Source of the DNA: Emticicia sp. C21 | GTDB lineage: Bacteria > Bacteroidota > Bacteroidia > Cytophagales > Spirosomataceae | Length of the DNA: 64,000 nt | Assembly (NCBI RefSeq): GCF_003418935.1 | Contig: NZ_QVMT01000001.1 | Location: 1,153,883 to 1,217,882 of the forward strand | Direction: 5' to 3' | In this document: positions 43,538 through 51,595 of the stretch, in pieces | Layout: each line of letters starts with the position of its first letter | How positions within the stretch are numbered: the first letter of the stretch is position 1 | Notes under the pieces: model-generated | Databases searched by the model: none | Told to the model about the DNA's origin: nothing | The model's input: only the letters and a program-made list of their open reading frames with translations | Translations under genes and position numbers: made by a program

Positions 43538-43984
43538 TTAAACAAACTCAGGCGGATGCCATAAATCAGAAATGTAGTTACTTGAAATATTTTCATTTAT
43601 CAGCCTTGCTTTTTCAGCTTTCTCAACGAAATAAGAAAATGAAAAAACGGGTCTGTCCATCGGTATAATGCAACAATAAGAACAAATGGTAAAGGGGCCA
43701 CAATCTTTTTTAGTGCAACCTTTTTCTGAATCATCTTTGCCTGATGCAGGAGCTTTTTTGGAACTGCAGGATTTTTTCTCAGATACCAGTTCTTTTTTCG
43801 CATGGCAAGACTTTTCGTTAATATCTTGTTTTTCAGAAATCAACTTTTTCTTTGCATTACAAGAAACCGCTTTTAAGCAAAAACCTTCTCTATCACAACC
43901 CTTTTCTTTAGCAAAAAAAGTACTGTGCAACAATACGGGTTGCATTGTCATGATTAGAGTAAACACTCCGAATATGAAGGCCAA
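43538..43984 (-). CDS. Cys/Lys-rich membrane-anchored small protein near ars genes
   Basis: A 148-residue protein with one N-terminal hydrophobic helix, a Lys-rich middle with spaced cysteines, and a conserved-looking DCGPFTICSYCCIIP cluster followed by a C-terminal DLWHPPEFV. The CC cluster and the W-x-PP ending recall small metal-associated Bacteroidota proteins (HYC_CC_PP/DUF6660-like), but the full signature is not clear. Only a TTG start (43984) gives the full membrane helix; an ATG at 43951 would give a shorter one. Probable metal or metalloid context. Confidence 0.6.
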   Translation of the reverse strand: MAFIFGVFTLIMTMQPVLLHSTFFAKEKGCDREGFCLKAVSCNAKKKLISEKQDINEKSCHAKKELVSEKKSCSSKKAPASGKDDSEKGCTKKDCGPFTICSYCCIIPMDRPVFSFSYFVEKAEKARLINENISSNYISDLWHPPEFV

Positions 43985-44241
43985 TATTCTCAGGTGAAAA
44001 CTTATTAAATGTGATTATACAAATAATGGAGCAAATTTAATACCATTTATTTAACGACTTGTATTAGTGTATATTTTTTCAAATAAGATTTTATATTTGA
44101 TTAAATCTAAATAAAAAACCCAAAATAAGTATAACTCACTATCATGGTAAACAAAGAAGTTGAGGATAACAACTATTAAAATTTAACCTCTCAATAAAAT
44201 TTAAAGAAATAAAATTTCAAATACTTGTATCAGTCAAAAAC

Positions 44242-44263
44242 TATGTCGTATATTTACGTCATA
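44242..44263 (+). promoter_or_regulatory. Putative ArsR operator overlapping the arsR promoter
   Basis: The 22-bp sequence containing CGTATATTTACG occurs here and again at 44644-44665 with 20 of 22 bases identical. It overlaps TATATTTA, a candidate -7 element, with TTG at 44225-44227 as a possible -33. CGTATATTTACG is an imperfect dyad. It lies 15 bp before the arsR ATG. Confidence 0.65.
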
Positions 44264-44277
44264 ATTAAAAATAATTA

Positions 44278-44628
44278 ATGACATACGCCAAAACAGAGCT
44301 TTTTCAGGCAGACCAACAAGAGCTAGCTAAAATTGCCAAGGTGCTTTCGCATCCGGCACGCATAGCTATTATCCAGTTGCTGGCTCGCAAACAGGTCTGT
44401 ATTTCAGGTGATATTTCTAATGAATTGCCCTTGAGCCGCACAACGGTATCGCAGCATTTAAGTGAGTTGAAAGAATCGGGCATTATCCAGGGCGAAGTAA
44501 GTGGCCTGAATGTGTGTTATTGCCTCGATTTAGAAGTATTGGAGCAAATCAAAACCCTGTTTGGTAATTTCTTTGAAAATACCATGAAAGAGCAGTCAGG
44601 TTCAGATCAGTCTGGCTCTTGTTGTTAA
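44278..44628 (+). CDS. arsR: ArsR/SmtB family metalloregulator
   Basis: A 116-residue winged-helix repressor: LAKIAKVLSHPARIAIIQLLARKQVCISGDI then LPLSRTTVSQHLSELKESGIIQGEVSGLNVCYCLD. The helix-3 ELCVCDL metal motif of classical ArsR is absent; instead cysteines occur in KQVCIS, NVCYC and the terminal SGSCC, so As(III) binding would be of an atypical type. It heads the operon with arsM and arsC and probably represses it through the two matching operators. Confidence 0.93.
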   Translation: MTYAKTELFQADQQELAKIAKVLSHPARIAIIQLLARKQVCISGDISNELPLSRTTVSQHLSELKESGIIQGEVSGLNVCYCLDLEVLEQIKTLFGNFFENTMKEQSGSDQSGSCC

Positions 44629-44643
44629 AATTTTTTACCCTAT

Positions 44644-44665
44644 TATGTCGTATGTTTACGTTATA
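44644..44665 (+). promoter_or_regulatory. Second copy of the putative ArsR operator, before arsM
   Basis: The sequence containing CGTATGTTTACG repeats the arsR operator (20 of 22 bases). It lies in the 73-bp gap after arsR and 37 bp before arsM, overlapping TATGTTTA, a candidate -7 element. arsM-arsC may thus be separately controlled by the same repressor. Confidence 0.65.
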
Positions 44666-44701
44666 CGAAATCAATTTTATAAACCATAAACAATTATAGT
44701 T

Positions 44702-45556
44702 ATGACAGCAACTGAACAAGAGTTAAAAGAAATTGTTAAGCAAAAGTACGGCGAAATAGCCTTACAGGAGGTAGCAACCAATAAAGCCTCCTGCTGTGGT
44801 GCAGGTGGTTGCTCGACCGAAGTATACAATATCATGGCCGATGATTACAATGAACTGGATGGCTACGCTACCGATGCCGATTTAGGTCTTGGCTGCGGCC
44901 TACCCACTAAATTTGCTAAAATCAAAACAGGCGATACCGTAGTGGATCTAGGCTCGGGTGCGGGTAATGACTGTTTTGTTGCCAGAGCTGAAACGGGCGA
45001 AACCGGCAAAGTGTATGGCATCGATTTCACAGCAAACATGATTGAAAAGGCTAAGGCGAATGCTGAAAAACTGGGTTTTGCGAACGTAGAATTCCGATTG
45101 GGAGATATTGAAGATATACCGCTTAAAGATAATTTAGCTGATGTAGTGGTGAGCAACTGTGTATTGAATCTTGTACCAAACAAGAAAGCAGTCTTTGCCG
45201 AAATACGAAGAATACTAAAACCAAGCGGACATTTCAGCATATCGGATATTGTATTGGTGGGTGAGTTGCCTGATAAGATTAAAGATGTGGCAGAAATGTA
45301 TGCCGGTTGTGTAGCCGGGGCTATTCAAAAAACTGAATATCTGAATCTTATTAAAGAAAGTGGTTTTCAGAATATAACTTTGCAGAAAGAAAAGCCTATT
45401 CTGATTCCTGATGATATTCTTGGAAATTACTTGAATGCTGAGGAAATTGAGTCGTTCAAAAATCAGGAAGGTGGGATTTTCAGTGTAACGGTCTATGCCG
45501 AAAAAGAGGCTCTATCGAAATCTAATTGTTGTCCGCCTGAATCGGGTTGTTGTTAA
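44702..45556 (+). CDS. arsM: Arsenite S-adenosylmethionine methyltransferase
   Basis: A 284-residue cytoplasmic enzyme that methylates As(III) with SAM. The SAM motif I is VVDLGSGAGND (residues 80-90). The As-binding cysteines fall in GLGCGLP (C65), SNCVLNL (C153) and YAGCVAGAI (C203). Extra cysteines occur at the N-terminus (CCGAGGC) and the C-terminus (SNCCPPESGCC). Its product may be volatile or exported. Confidence 0.95.
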   Translation: MTATEQELKEIVKQKYGEIALQEVATNKASCCGAGGCSTEVYNIMADDYNELDGYATDADLGLGCGLPTKFAKIKTGDTVVDLGSGAGNDCFVARAETGETGKVYGIDFTANMIEKAKANAEKLGFANVEFRLGDIEDIPLKDNLADVVVSNCVLNLVPNKKAVFAEIRRILKPSGHFSISDIVLVGELPDKIKDVAEMYAGCVAGAIQKTEYLNLIKESGFQNITLQKEKPILIPDDILGNYLNAEEIESFKNQEGGIFSVTVYAEKEALSKSNCCPPESGCC

Positions 45557-45560
45557 TCAT

Positions 45561-45974
45561 ATGAAAAACATTTTAGTTTTATGCACGGGTAATTCGTGCA
45601 GAAGCCAGATTGCTGAAGGGTATCTGAAGCATTTTGCAGGTGATAAGGCAAAGGTTTATAGCGCAGGGGTTGAAACACACGGTGTGAACCCCAAAGCCAT
45701 AGCTACCATGCAGGAAGATGGGATTGATATTTCGGGGCATACGTCGAACAATGTCAATGAATATCTGGACATTGATTTCGATTTTGTAATTACGGTTTGC
45801 GACAACGCCAAAGAACGTTGCCCCTATTTCCCGACTGAGGCAAAGAAATTTCATTACAATTTTCCTGACCCTGCCAAATTTCAGGGAGATGTGGAAGAAA
45901 CGAAAGTGGAGTTCAGGCGCGTGAGAGGACTGATAAAAGAGTATTGCCGGAAGTTTGTGGAGGATAATCTGTAA
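45561..45974 (+). CDS. arsC: Arsenate reductase, thioredoxin-coupled (low-MW phosphatase fold)
   Basis: A 137-residue enzyme reducing As(V) to As(III). The P-loop is VLCTGNSCRSQIAEG (C8-x4-C13-R), and the second redox pair is C80 and C87 in ITVCDNAKERCPYFP, as in thioredoxin-coupled enzymes of the Staphylococcus aureus type. It begins 4 bp after arsM; the ATG is at 45561, giving a tight two-gene unit. No arsenite efflux gene (arsB or acr3) follows. Confidence 0.95.
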   Translation: MKNILVLCTGNSCRSQIAEGYLKHFAGDKAKVYSAGVETHGVNPKAIATMQEDGIDISGHTSNNVNEYLDIDFDFVITVCDNAKERCPYFPTEAKKFHYNFPDPAKFQGDVEETKVEFRRVRGLIKEYCRKFVEDNL

Positions 45975-45982
45975 AATAATAA

Positions 45983-46008
45983 TCGGGGTTCAGCGTGCTG
46001 AACTCCGA
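45983..46008. repeat. GGGGTTCA hairpin, copy 2 (downstream of arsC)
   Basis: TCGGGGTTCAGC, a short GT centre and GCTGAACTCCGA form a 12-bp stem with one mismatch, 9 bp after the arsC stop. It is related to the hairpins at 5099 and 47507 and probably terminates the ars operon. Confidence 0.7.
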
Positions 46009-46041
46009 TAAATGAACATGAAAGGACGGCCCCAGCGTTTA

Positions 46042-46488
46042 TTAGTTTTCTGTTACATGAAAAGTCTCATACGTTGGAGGAGGACAATTTTTTAAATCCA
46101 ATTTTAAGACTTTGATTATGATATTTTTCAGCACGGCTATATCATTAAATTTATTGATGTGTAAATTAGCTCCGGCATTAAATACTCCTTTTAAATATTT
46201 ATTGTGCGTGTAACCTGAAATAATGACACAAAAAGTCTCTTTTAAAATAGCATTGTCCCTTATTTTTTCCAGATATTCGGTTTCTGCTATATGTTTTAAA
46301 GGACAACCAAGAAAAATAATATCAGGAAAGAGAGATTCAAGCGTGCTTAAATTAGTTTGTATATCTTTTTTACATTCTAAAAAACTGATTGCAGCAGGTA
46401 TTGAAGTACTTTCTATAATTGACGAAAATATGAACTGGTCGTCTTCATCCTCCTCAATTAAGGCAATACTTAATGGGTAATCTTTCAT
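46042..46488 (-). CDS. Degenerate stand-alone receiver domain protein
   Basis: A 148-residue CheY-like protein. The beta1 acidic cluster (IEEDEDDQF), the serine after beta4 (VIISGYTHN) and the lysine (INKFND) are present, but the phosphoacceptor position in PDIIFLGCPLKH is Gly, not Asp. It cannot be phosphorylated in the usual way and may act as a pseudo-receiver or protein-binding module. The C-terminal tail (LDLKNCPPPTYETF) is specific to it. No kinase gene is adjacent. Confidence 0.8.
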   Translation of the reverse strand: MKDYPLSIALIEEDEDDQFIFSSIIESTSIPAAISFLECKKDIQTNLSTLESLFPDIIFLGCPLKHIAETEYLEKIRDNAILKETFCVIISGYTHNKYLKGVFNAGANLHINKFNDIAVLKNIIIKVLKLDLKNCPPPTYETFHVTEN

Positions 46489-46944
46489 AACAGGTAATTT
46501 GCATAATTAAAATATAGTCATTCAAATACAACACTTTATCTGACATACTGTCAAATACACCAATATACGCCACTCACTGACTTTATTCAAATTATGCTTG
46601 CATACCGAATAAGGTTCATAAATATACCTGATTATTATTATATATGGTGGCTTTTTCTATCAAATGCAAAAAACTGCCTTTGATATTACGGTCTCTGATA
46701 ATTAAAAAAAGTAATTTCTATCTTTCCGGCGATGTGACAGGCTTATTTCCTCTATTCTTCAAAATTGAGGAGTAAATACCACACTGTTTACCAGATATAT
46801 ATACGTTCTGATGTTTGAATTGTACAGAATATAGATATTAAAATGATTAAGAAGTAGCTGGCATGGAATTTTTGTATTATTAGACATAAAGGCACAAGAA
46901 TAAGTGCCAGAAAAATATTGTTTAAACTACTAAATTCAAACACA
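46489..46944. other. Intergenic stretch without a recognisable gene
   Basis: An AT-rich 456-bp gap between the receiver gene and the small membrane peptide. Short frames are present but none has recognisable protein features. No hairpin or clear promoter stood out. Confidence 0.5.
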
Positions 46945-47106
46945 ATGGGAAATTTACTGTATTTAATCGCCGTAATCCTGATCATTGGATGGTTATTAGG
47001 ATTCTTTGTTTATAGTGCCGGTGGCATTATTCATATACTTTTAGTTATTGCTGTAATAGCGATTCTTTTAAGACTTATTTCGGGGAACAGAACCACGAGG
47101 TTATAA
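46945..47106 (+). CDS. lmo0937-family small membrane protein
   Basis: A 53-residue peptide made mostly of two hydrophobic helices: MGNLLYLIAVILIIGWLLGFF and IIHILLVIAVIAILLRLI, ending SGNRTTRL. This matches the lmo0937 family (DUF5670) found in many bacteria and often stress-induced. The ATG at 46945 starts at the first helix; a longer frame upstream is not supported. Confidence 0.85.
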   Translation: MGNLLYLIAVILIIGWLLGFFVYSAGGIIHILLVIAVIAILLRLISGNRTTRL

Positions 47107-47120
47107 AGAAAGTGGTATAT

Positions 47121-47166
47121 AAAAACAGGAAGGGATTCAATACGTATTGAATCCCTTCCTGTTTTT
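47121..47166. terminator. Strong terminator after the lmo0937-like gene
   Basis: AAAAACAGGAAGGGATTCAA pairs perfectly with the following half for a 23-bp stem with no true loop, ending in CTGTTTTT. It lies 15 bp after the stop codon. Confidence 0.85.
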
Positions 47167-47197
47167 ATTGCTTGCAACTATTGAGTGCTAAAGCTAT

Positions 47198-47231
47198 ACA
47201 AGCAAGCCTGTCGGTTGACAGGCTTGCTTGT
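47198..47231. terminator. Second hairpin after the lmo0937-like gene
   Basis: ACAAGCAAGCCTGTC and GACAGGCTTGCTTGT pair perfectly around GGTT. It is 32 bp from the first hairpin. T-run is short (TTTT); it may be a backup terminator or an unrelated structured element. The rest of 47232-47506 shows no gene. Confidence 0.55.
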
Positions 47232-47460
47232 TTTGAATAGTATCCTAAAGGCTATTTATTGTTTTTAGCCTGGCATACCATAATAAAAAAAACATGGAAT
47301 TGTAAGTAGTATCTGCTAGATACGTCTTACAGCAAAAGTTATTCAGAAAATCTCTGGCAGGGATATATCCTGTAATTTTTATTAGAAATTTTATAGAATA
47401 TTATGAAAAATACAACAATTACAGGTTAGAATTTAATTAGAATTATTTATAGGTACTCAT

Positions 47461-47478
47461 ACAAGCGTATAATTAACC
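47461..47478. repeat. 18-bp exact repeat, copy 1
   Basis: ACAAGCGTATAATTAACC occurs here, downstream of the MFS gene, and identically at 52869-52886. Flanking bases differ, so it is not part of a longer repeat. Confidence 0.6.
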
Positions 47479-47506
47479 GATGACAGTGTGTGTATTAAAA
47501 AAAATA

Positions 47507-47528
47507 GGGGTTCAGAATTCTGAACCCC
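47507..47528. repeat. GGGGTTCA..TGAACCCC hairpin, copy 3
   Basis: A perfect 22-bp palindrome with centre TTCAGAATTCTGAA, 32 bp downstream of the MFS stop codon on the minus strand. An A-run lies on its far side, giving a T-run on the minus strand, so it is a good terminator for the MFS gene. Confidence 0.75.
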
Positions 47529-47559
47529 AACCTATATAACTTATAATATAATCTACTTA

Positions 47560-48792
47560 TTACGCGCCAACAGCTACTTTGTTGCCTCTGTTTTTCATGT
47601 AGAAATATAGACCTGTAAATGCTACAATAAGAATAACAGGGAATAACACCATAGTACTGATGGTAGCTTGTCCTGCTGCCAGTTCAAGTGCGTCTCCGGT
47701 TAAGCCTTCGGCTGCTTTTTCTTCACGTGCACTGTCGATCCAACGACCGATGATTGGCTGGAAGATTGAGCTTGAGAACATACCTACCCCACCAATGATT
47801 GACATACCCAAAGCACCACTAGCCGGGATTTTATCTGCTACAAAGCCTACCATATTTGGCCAGAAATAAGCAATTCCGCAAGCATAAATAATAGCCACTA
47901 CATATAATATACCGCCTGTCATGGTGCTATACATATATAAACCGATAGCAGTTAATATGGCTGAAATCAATAATACACCAGTCTGGTCGATTTTGTGAAT
48001 GATTGGTCCGGCAAAGAAACGGGCTACAGCCATAGTACCAGTAGTCAAGGCTAATAATACCATTGGGTTTGCCCCACTTCTACCCAGAATCAAATCAATC
48101 CATTGTTGTGGGCCGAACTCTGAAATTGAGGTAAGGGCCATACACAAGAACATGAAAATGAAAAGCGGTGTAGCCATTGCTTTCAGGTTTTCGCTGATAG
48201 AAGCAGCTGCCTGTACTTTTGGTCTAGGAAACGCCTGACCCCAGAAAAGAACTACATAGATAATAGTCGGGATCATGATAATCCAGATTTGAGTTTGCCA
48301 AGACATGCCTGCGCCAGTCATAAAATAAGAAATCAAGGCACCGATTACAATACCACCCGGGAACCACATGTGGAAACGGTTTAACATCTGGCTCATTTTG
48401 TTGCCTTCGTAGGCATCGGCAATCATTGGGTTACAAGCAGCCTCTGTACAACCATTACCCAAACCAATGAAAAGTGTAGAGATTAAAAGAACGGTATAAT
48501 CACCGCCTGAGAAAATAGTTGATAGAATCCCAATAGCATGCGCTAAAAAGGCAAACTGCATAATTCTTTTACCCCCTACCGAGTTATAGATTAAACCACC
48601 CACAATCATAGCGATTGGAAAACCCAAAAACCACATCTGGTTGATAGTTCCTAATTGCTCGGCAGAGAAGCCGTACTCTGTACCTAATTGCTTAAGGATA
48701 CCTGCACGGATACTGAATGAAAAAGCTGTAGTAATTAAAGCAAAACAACTTCCAAGAAAAAGGCGCGATTGGTTAATCGACTGATTGCTCAT
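47560..48792 (-). CDS. MFS transporter
   Basis: A 410-residue inner-membrane transporter with about 12 hydrophobic helices. FLGFPIAMIVGGLIYNSVGGKRIMQF contains the MFS loop between helices 2 and 3, and GLGNGCTEAACNPMIADAYEG and FHMWFPGGIVIGALISYF are typical of the sugar/nucleoside-type MFS of Bacteroidota. The substrate is unknown. It is a single-gene unit. Confidence 0.92.
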   Translation of the reverse strand: MSNQSINQSRLFLGSCFALITTAFSFSIRAGILKQLGTEYGFSAEQLGTINQMWFLGFPIAMIVGGLIYNSVGGKRIMQFAFLAHAIGILSTIFSGGDYTVLLISTLFIGLGNGCTEAACNPMIADAYEGNKMSQMLNRFHMWFPGGIVIGALISYFMTGAGMSWQTQIWIIMIPTIIYVVLFWGQAFPRPKVQAAASISENLKAMATPLFIFMFLCMALTSISEFGPQQWIDLILGRSGANPMVLLALTTGTMAVARFFAGPIIHKIDQTGVLLISAILTAIGLYMYSTMTGGILYVVAIIYACGIAYFWPNMVGFVADKIPASGALGMSIIGGVGMFSSSIFQPIIGRWIDSAREEKAAEGLTGDALELAAGQATISTMVLFPVILIVAFTGLYFYMKNRGNKVAVGA

Positions 48793-48904
48793 AGTGTTTA
48801 ATTTTTTAGGGTTTAATAAATTTCTAACGTAAAAGTAACTTTTTTAATATTATTTCAAAAGAAAATGATATTTATAATTGTAATTTGTACAATTATCATG
48901 CTAT

Positions 48905-49621
48905 TTAGTGCTGATTCTTCAAAAATGCATGATAGATAAAGCCAATGACAACGCTTATCAGGGCTTGTGTAAGTGCAAAGGAGAGTAAAATTTTCAGAAA
49001 GGTAAAGTATACATTTTCTTCATAAAACTGCTTAGCCGCCCACGTAACATATAGTATATAAATGAAGAAGTAAGAATATAAAATAACATTGTAGTATTGC
49101 CTGAAAAGGGTAATAAAGACAACAAATAACAAAACGTAGAATACAATCCTGAATCCGCCTAAAAACAAGTGAAAAATGATGTTTTCGGCATAGTTGTATT
49201 TCTTTTTCCGGAAAAACGGCCAGGTAAAAAGCGCCTGCAATGGTACCGAAGCAACGAAAATCCAGTTCACGTATTTGGTAACCAGATTTGAAATCGGATT
49301 AGGGGATTGAGGGTTTCCATCAAATATATGAAAATAGGCTGCCAGGAAAGTGGAAATGGCAACGGTTATCAGGAAAAAATTAAAAGGGTTGTAGTATTTT
49401 TTTCTGGCTCCGGCTACATATTCTTTTACTACCATACCGGGTTTGATAGCTAACTCTTTCACTAAATAAAAAATACCCGTATCGGCATGCGTAAAAGCAT
49501 GAATCACCTCATGAATCAGAAAATGTGTATTTATGCGATGAACGCTCGATTTCTGTCCACAAGTAGGGCAAAATTTATAAGATTCTTGATATTTCTTATC
49601 GCAATTAAGGCAGGTTTTCAT
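48905..49621 (-). CDS. DUF3667 zinc-ribbon membrane protein
   Basis: A 238-residue protein. The N-terminal zinc ribbon is CLNCDKKYQESYKFCPTCGQK, followed by HEVIHAFTHADTGIFYLVKELAIKPG and EYVAGARKKYYNPFNFFLITVA, the DUF3667 signature, then about four to five transmembrane helices. Function unknown. Confidence 0.9.
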   Translation of the reverse strand: MKTCLNCDKKYQESYKFCPTCGQKSSVHRINTHFLIHEVIHAFTHADTGIFYLVKELAIKPGMVVKEYVAGARKKYYNPFNFFLITVAISTFLAAYFHIFDGNPQSPNPISNLVTKYVNWIFVASVPLQALFTWPFFRKKKYNYAENIIFHLFLGGFRIVFYVLLFVVFITLFRQYYNVILYSYFFIYILYVTWAAKQFYEENVYFTFLKILLSFALTQALISVVIGFIYHAFLKNQH

Positions 49622-49854
49622 AAAAAGTGGGAGTAAATCAGATAAATAAAAGGAATGTGTTCATTGTAAAATCAGAGGAAACCTTTTTATTTTACGCAAA
49701 GTTAGAATTTTGCCTAGCATTTGCAAATTCATGTGTTTAATGATATTGTAAAGTGGTTTTTGAGGGGTGAGATTGGGATTGGGGGATGAGTAGCGGCGAT
49801 TTTGAGTTAAGAAAAATATAATTCAGGATAGGTTAAAAGGCAAGTTTGGCAAAA

Positions 49855-50037
49855 TTTAAATATATTATCCCTACGGGATACAAGGCACGTAATTAGTCAT
49901 TGTTTTTACAGATATACCGTCCCTAAGGGACTTAAATTGCAAAAACGCTGCCGCCATATCCCGTAGGGATGATATATCGGTAGCTAAGGGGCCATAGAAT
50001 AAAGTTTCAAGTCCCGTAGGGACGATATATTCAAAGT
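49855..50037. repeat. CCCTACGGGA palindrome cluster (REP-like), copy 2
   Basis: Four units: ATTATCCCTACGGGATA, CCGTCCCTAAGGGACTT, ATCCCGTAGGGATGATATA and GTCCCGTAGGGACGATATA, with TTTAAATATATT and ATATATTCAAA at the outer edges as in the cluster at 18223. One unit has a changed centre (CTAAGG). It occupies part of the 563-bp gap between the DUF3667 and Gfo/Idh genes; no gene lies in that gap. Confidence 0.85.
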
Positions 50038-50184
50038 TTTACTCAACAAGATAGGTCTTCTCACAATCAATAGGAGTAAAATAGGCTGTAAGCGCATTAA
50101 ACCCAATCGTTTTTCATGAATCGATTTATGAAAGGCGGTTTTAATAGATAGATTAGTCATAATTTCAACCCTTTAGTCTACAAT

Positions 50185-51333
50185 ATGCAACGAAAAATCC
50201 GAATGGGAATGGTCGGTGGCGGACGTGGTGCGTTTATTGGTGCTGTCCACCGAACAGCTGCTGCCATTGATGGCGAAATCGATTTAGTGTGTGGGGCTTT
50301 TAGTTCTACAGCCGAGAAATCAAAAGCATCAGGAGAAGATCTCATGATTGCTCCTGACCGCTGCTATGGCGATTTCAAAGAAATGATTCAGAAAGAAAAA
50401 CGCCGCAAAGACAAAATGGATGCGGTGTCGATTGTTACACCTAACCACATGCACTTTGCCCCTGCTAAACTGGCATTGGAAAACGGCTTTCATGTGATTT
50501 GTGATAAACCGGTAACTTTCACGCTTTCTGAAGCCAGAAAACTCAAAGACCTGGTAGAAAAAACCGGATTGACCTTTGCACTTACTCACAACTACACGGG
50601 GTATCCGATGGTGAAACAGGCGCGTCATTTAGTAAAAAGCGGAGCTTTGGGTGCCATCCGCAAAGTAGTTGTAGAATATCCTCAGGGATGGCTGGCGTTT
50701 CTGGAAGAAAAACGCGGCTACAAACAAGCCGAATGGCGCACAGACCCTAAGCGTTCAGGTATTGCAGGTGCGGTAGGTGATATTGGTACGCACGCCGAAA
50801 ACCTGGCTGAATACATCACAGGTTTGAAAATTACGGAAATGTGTGCCGATGTAAGCACTTTTGTAGAAGGACGTTTGCTGGACGATGATGCCAACATTCT
50901 ACTACATTTCGATAACGGTGCCAAAGGTATTCTGCATTGCAGCCAAATTGCCAATGGTGATGAGAATAACCTGAATATCAGAGTTTATGGTGAGTTGGGT
51001 AGTGTGCATTGGCAGCAAATGGAGCCCAATACGCTGGCTCATAAAACGCAGGAGTTTCATCATTTGTATCGTCCGTCAGTAGGCAATCTATGTCCGGAAG
51101 CCAAGGCTAATATCCGCCTTCCATCTGGCCATCCGGAGGGATATTTAGAGGCATTCGCCAATATCTACCGCAATTTTGCCAGAACTGTTCGTAAACGCAT
51201 GAACGGCGAAACACCAACAGAAATAGAACTGGATTTCCCGACAATAGAAGATGGGATACGTGGAATGCAGTTTGTGGAGACGGTTATAGCATCTGGAAAA
51301 AGCAATTCAAAATGGGTAAAGTTTAAATCTTAG
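50185..51333 (+). CDS. Gfo/Idh/MocA family oxidoreductase (sugar locus)
   Basis: A 382-residue dehydrogenase. RMGMVGGGRGAFIGAVHRTAA is the Rossmann nucleotide loop and VICDKPVTFTLSEA carries the EKP-equivalent lysine (here CDKP). THAENLAEYITGLK is the HxxD/H-type active-site histidine region. Followed by a sugar isomerase-like and a DUF1080 gene, which together suggest 3-keto-sugar processing. Confidence 0.92.
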   Translation: MQRKIRMGMVGGGRGAFIGAVHRTAAAIDGEIDLVCGAFSSTAEKSKASGEDLMIAPDRCYGDFKEMIQKEKRRKDKMDAVSIVTPNHMHFAPAKLALENGFHVICDKPVTFTLSEARKLKDLVEKTGLTFALTHNYTGYPMVKQARHLVKSGALGAIRKVVVEYPQGWLAFLEEKRGYKQAEWRTDPKRSGIAGAVGDIGTHAENLAEYITGLKITEMCADVSTFVEGRLLDDDANILLHFDNGAKGILHCSQIANGDENNLNIRVYGELGSVHWQQMEPNTLAHKTQEFHHLYRPSVGNLCPEAKANIRLPSGHPEGYLEAFANIYRNFARTVRKRMNGETPTEIELDFPTIEDGIRGMQFVETVIASGKSNSKWVKFKS

Positions 51334-51344
51334 TAGGAATTGAA

Positions 51345-51488
51345 TTTTTGTAGAGACGCAATGCATTGCGTCTTCATTGGTCTATCCAATTCGACGAATT
51401 TTATTTGAGAGTAGATTTTTGAAAATAATTGATAATTCTAATTTATGCATAGTCCCTTGAAGACGCAATGCATTGCGTCTCTACAAAA
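51345..51488. repeat. MITE-like inverted-repeat element, GTAGAGACG family, copy 4
   Basis: A 144-bp element: left arm TTTTTGTAGAGACGCAATGC with TCTTCATTGGTCT, right arm GAAGACGCAATGCATTGCGT followed by CTCTACAAAA. The arms are the best preserved after copy 1. It lies between the oxidoreductase and isomerase-like genes. Confidence 0.85.
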
Positions 51489-51595
51489 GTGGATTATTTA
51501 TTTAATTAAAATATTAATCAATCCAATCAGGTAAAAGATATATAGTCGCAGCAAAGTTCAAGACTAATCCCTCAATAAAAACAAAAATACATTCA

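Noticed and set aside
46788..46985. 65-codon hydrophobic minus-strand frame
   Set aside because: It overlaps the start of the lmo0937-like gene in antisense, and its hydrophobicity mirrors AT-rich sequence and that gene.
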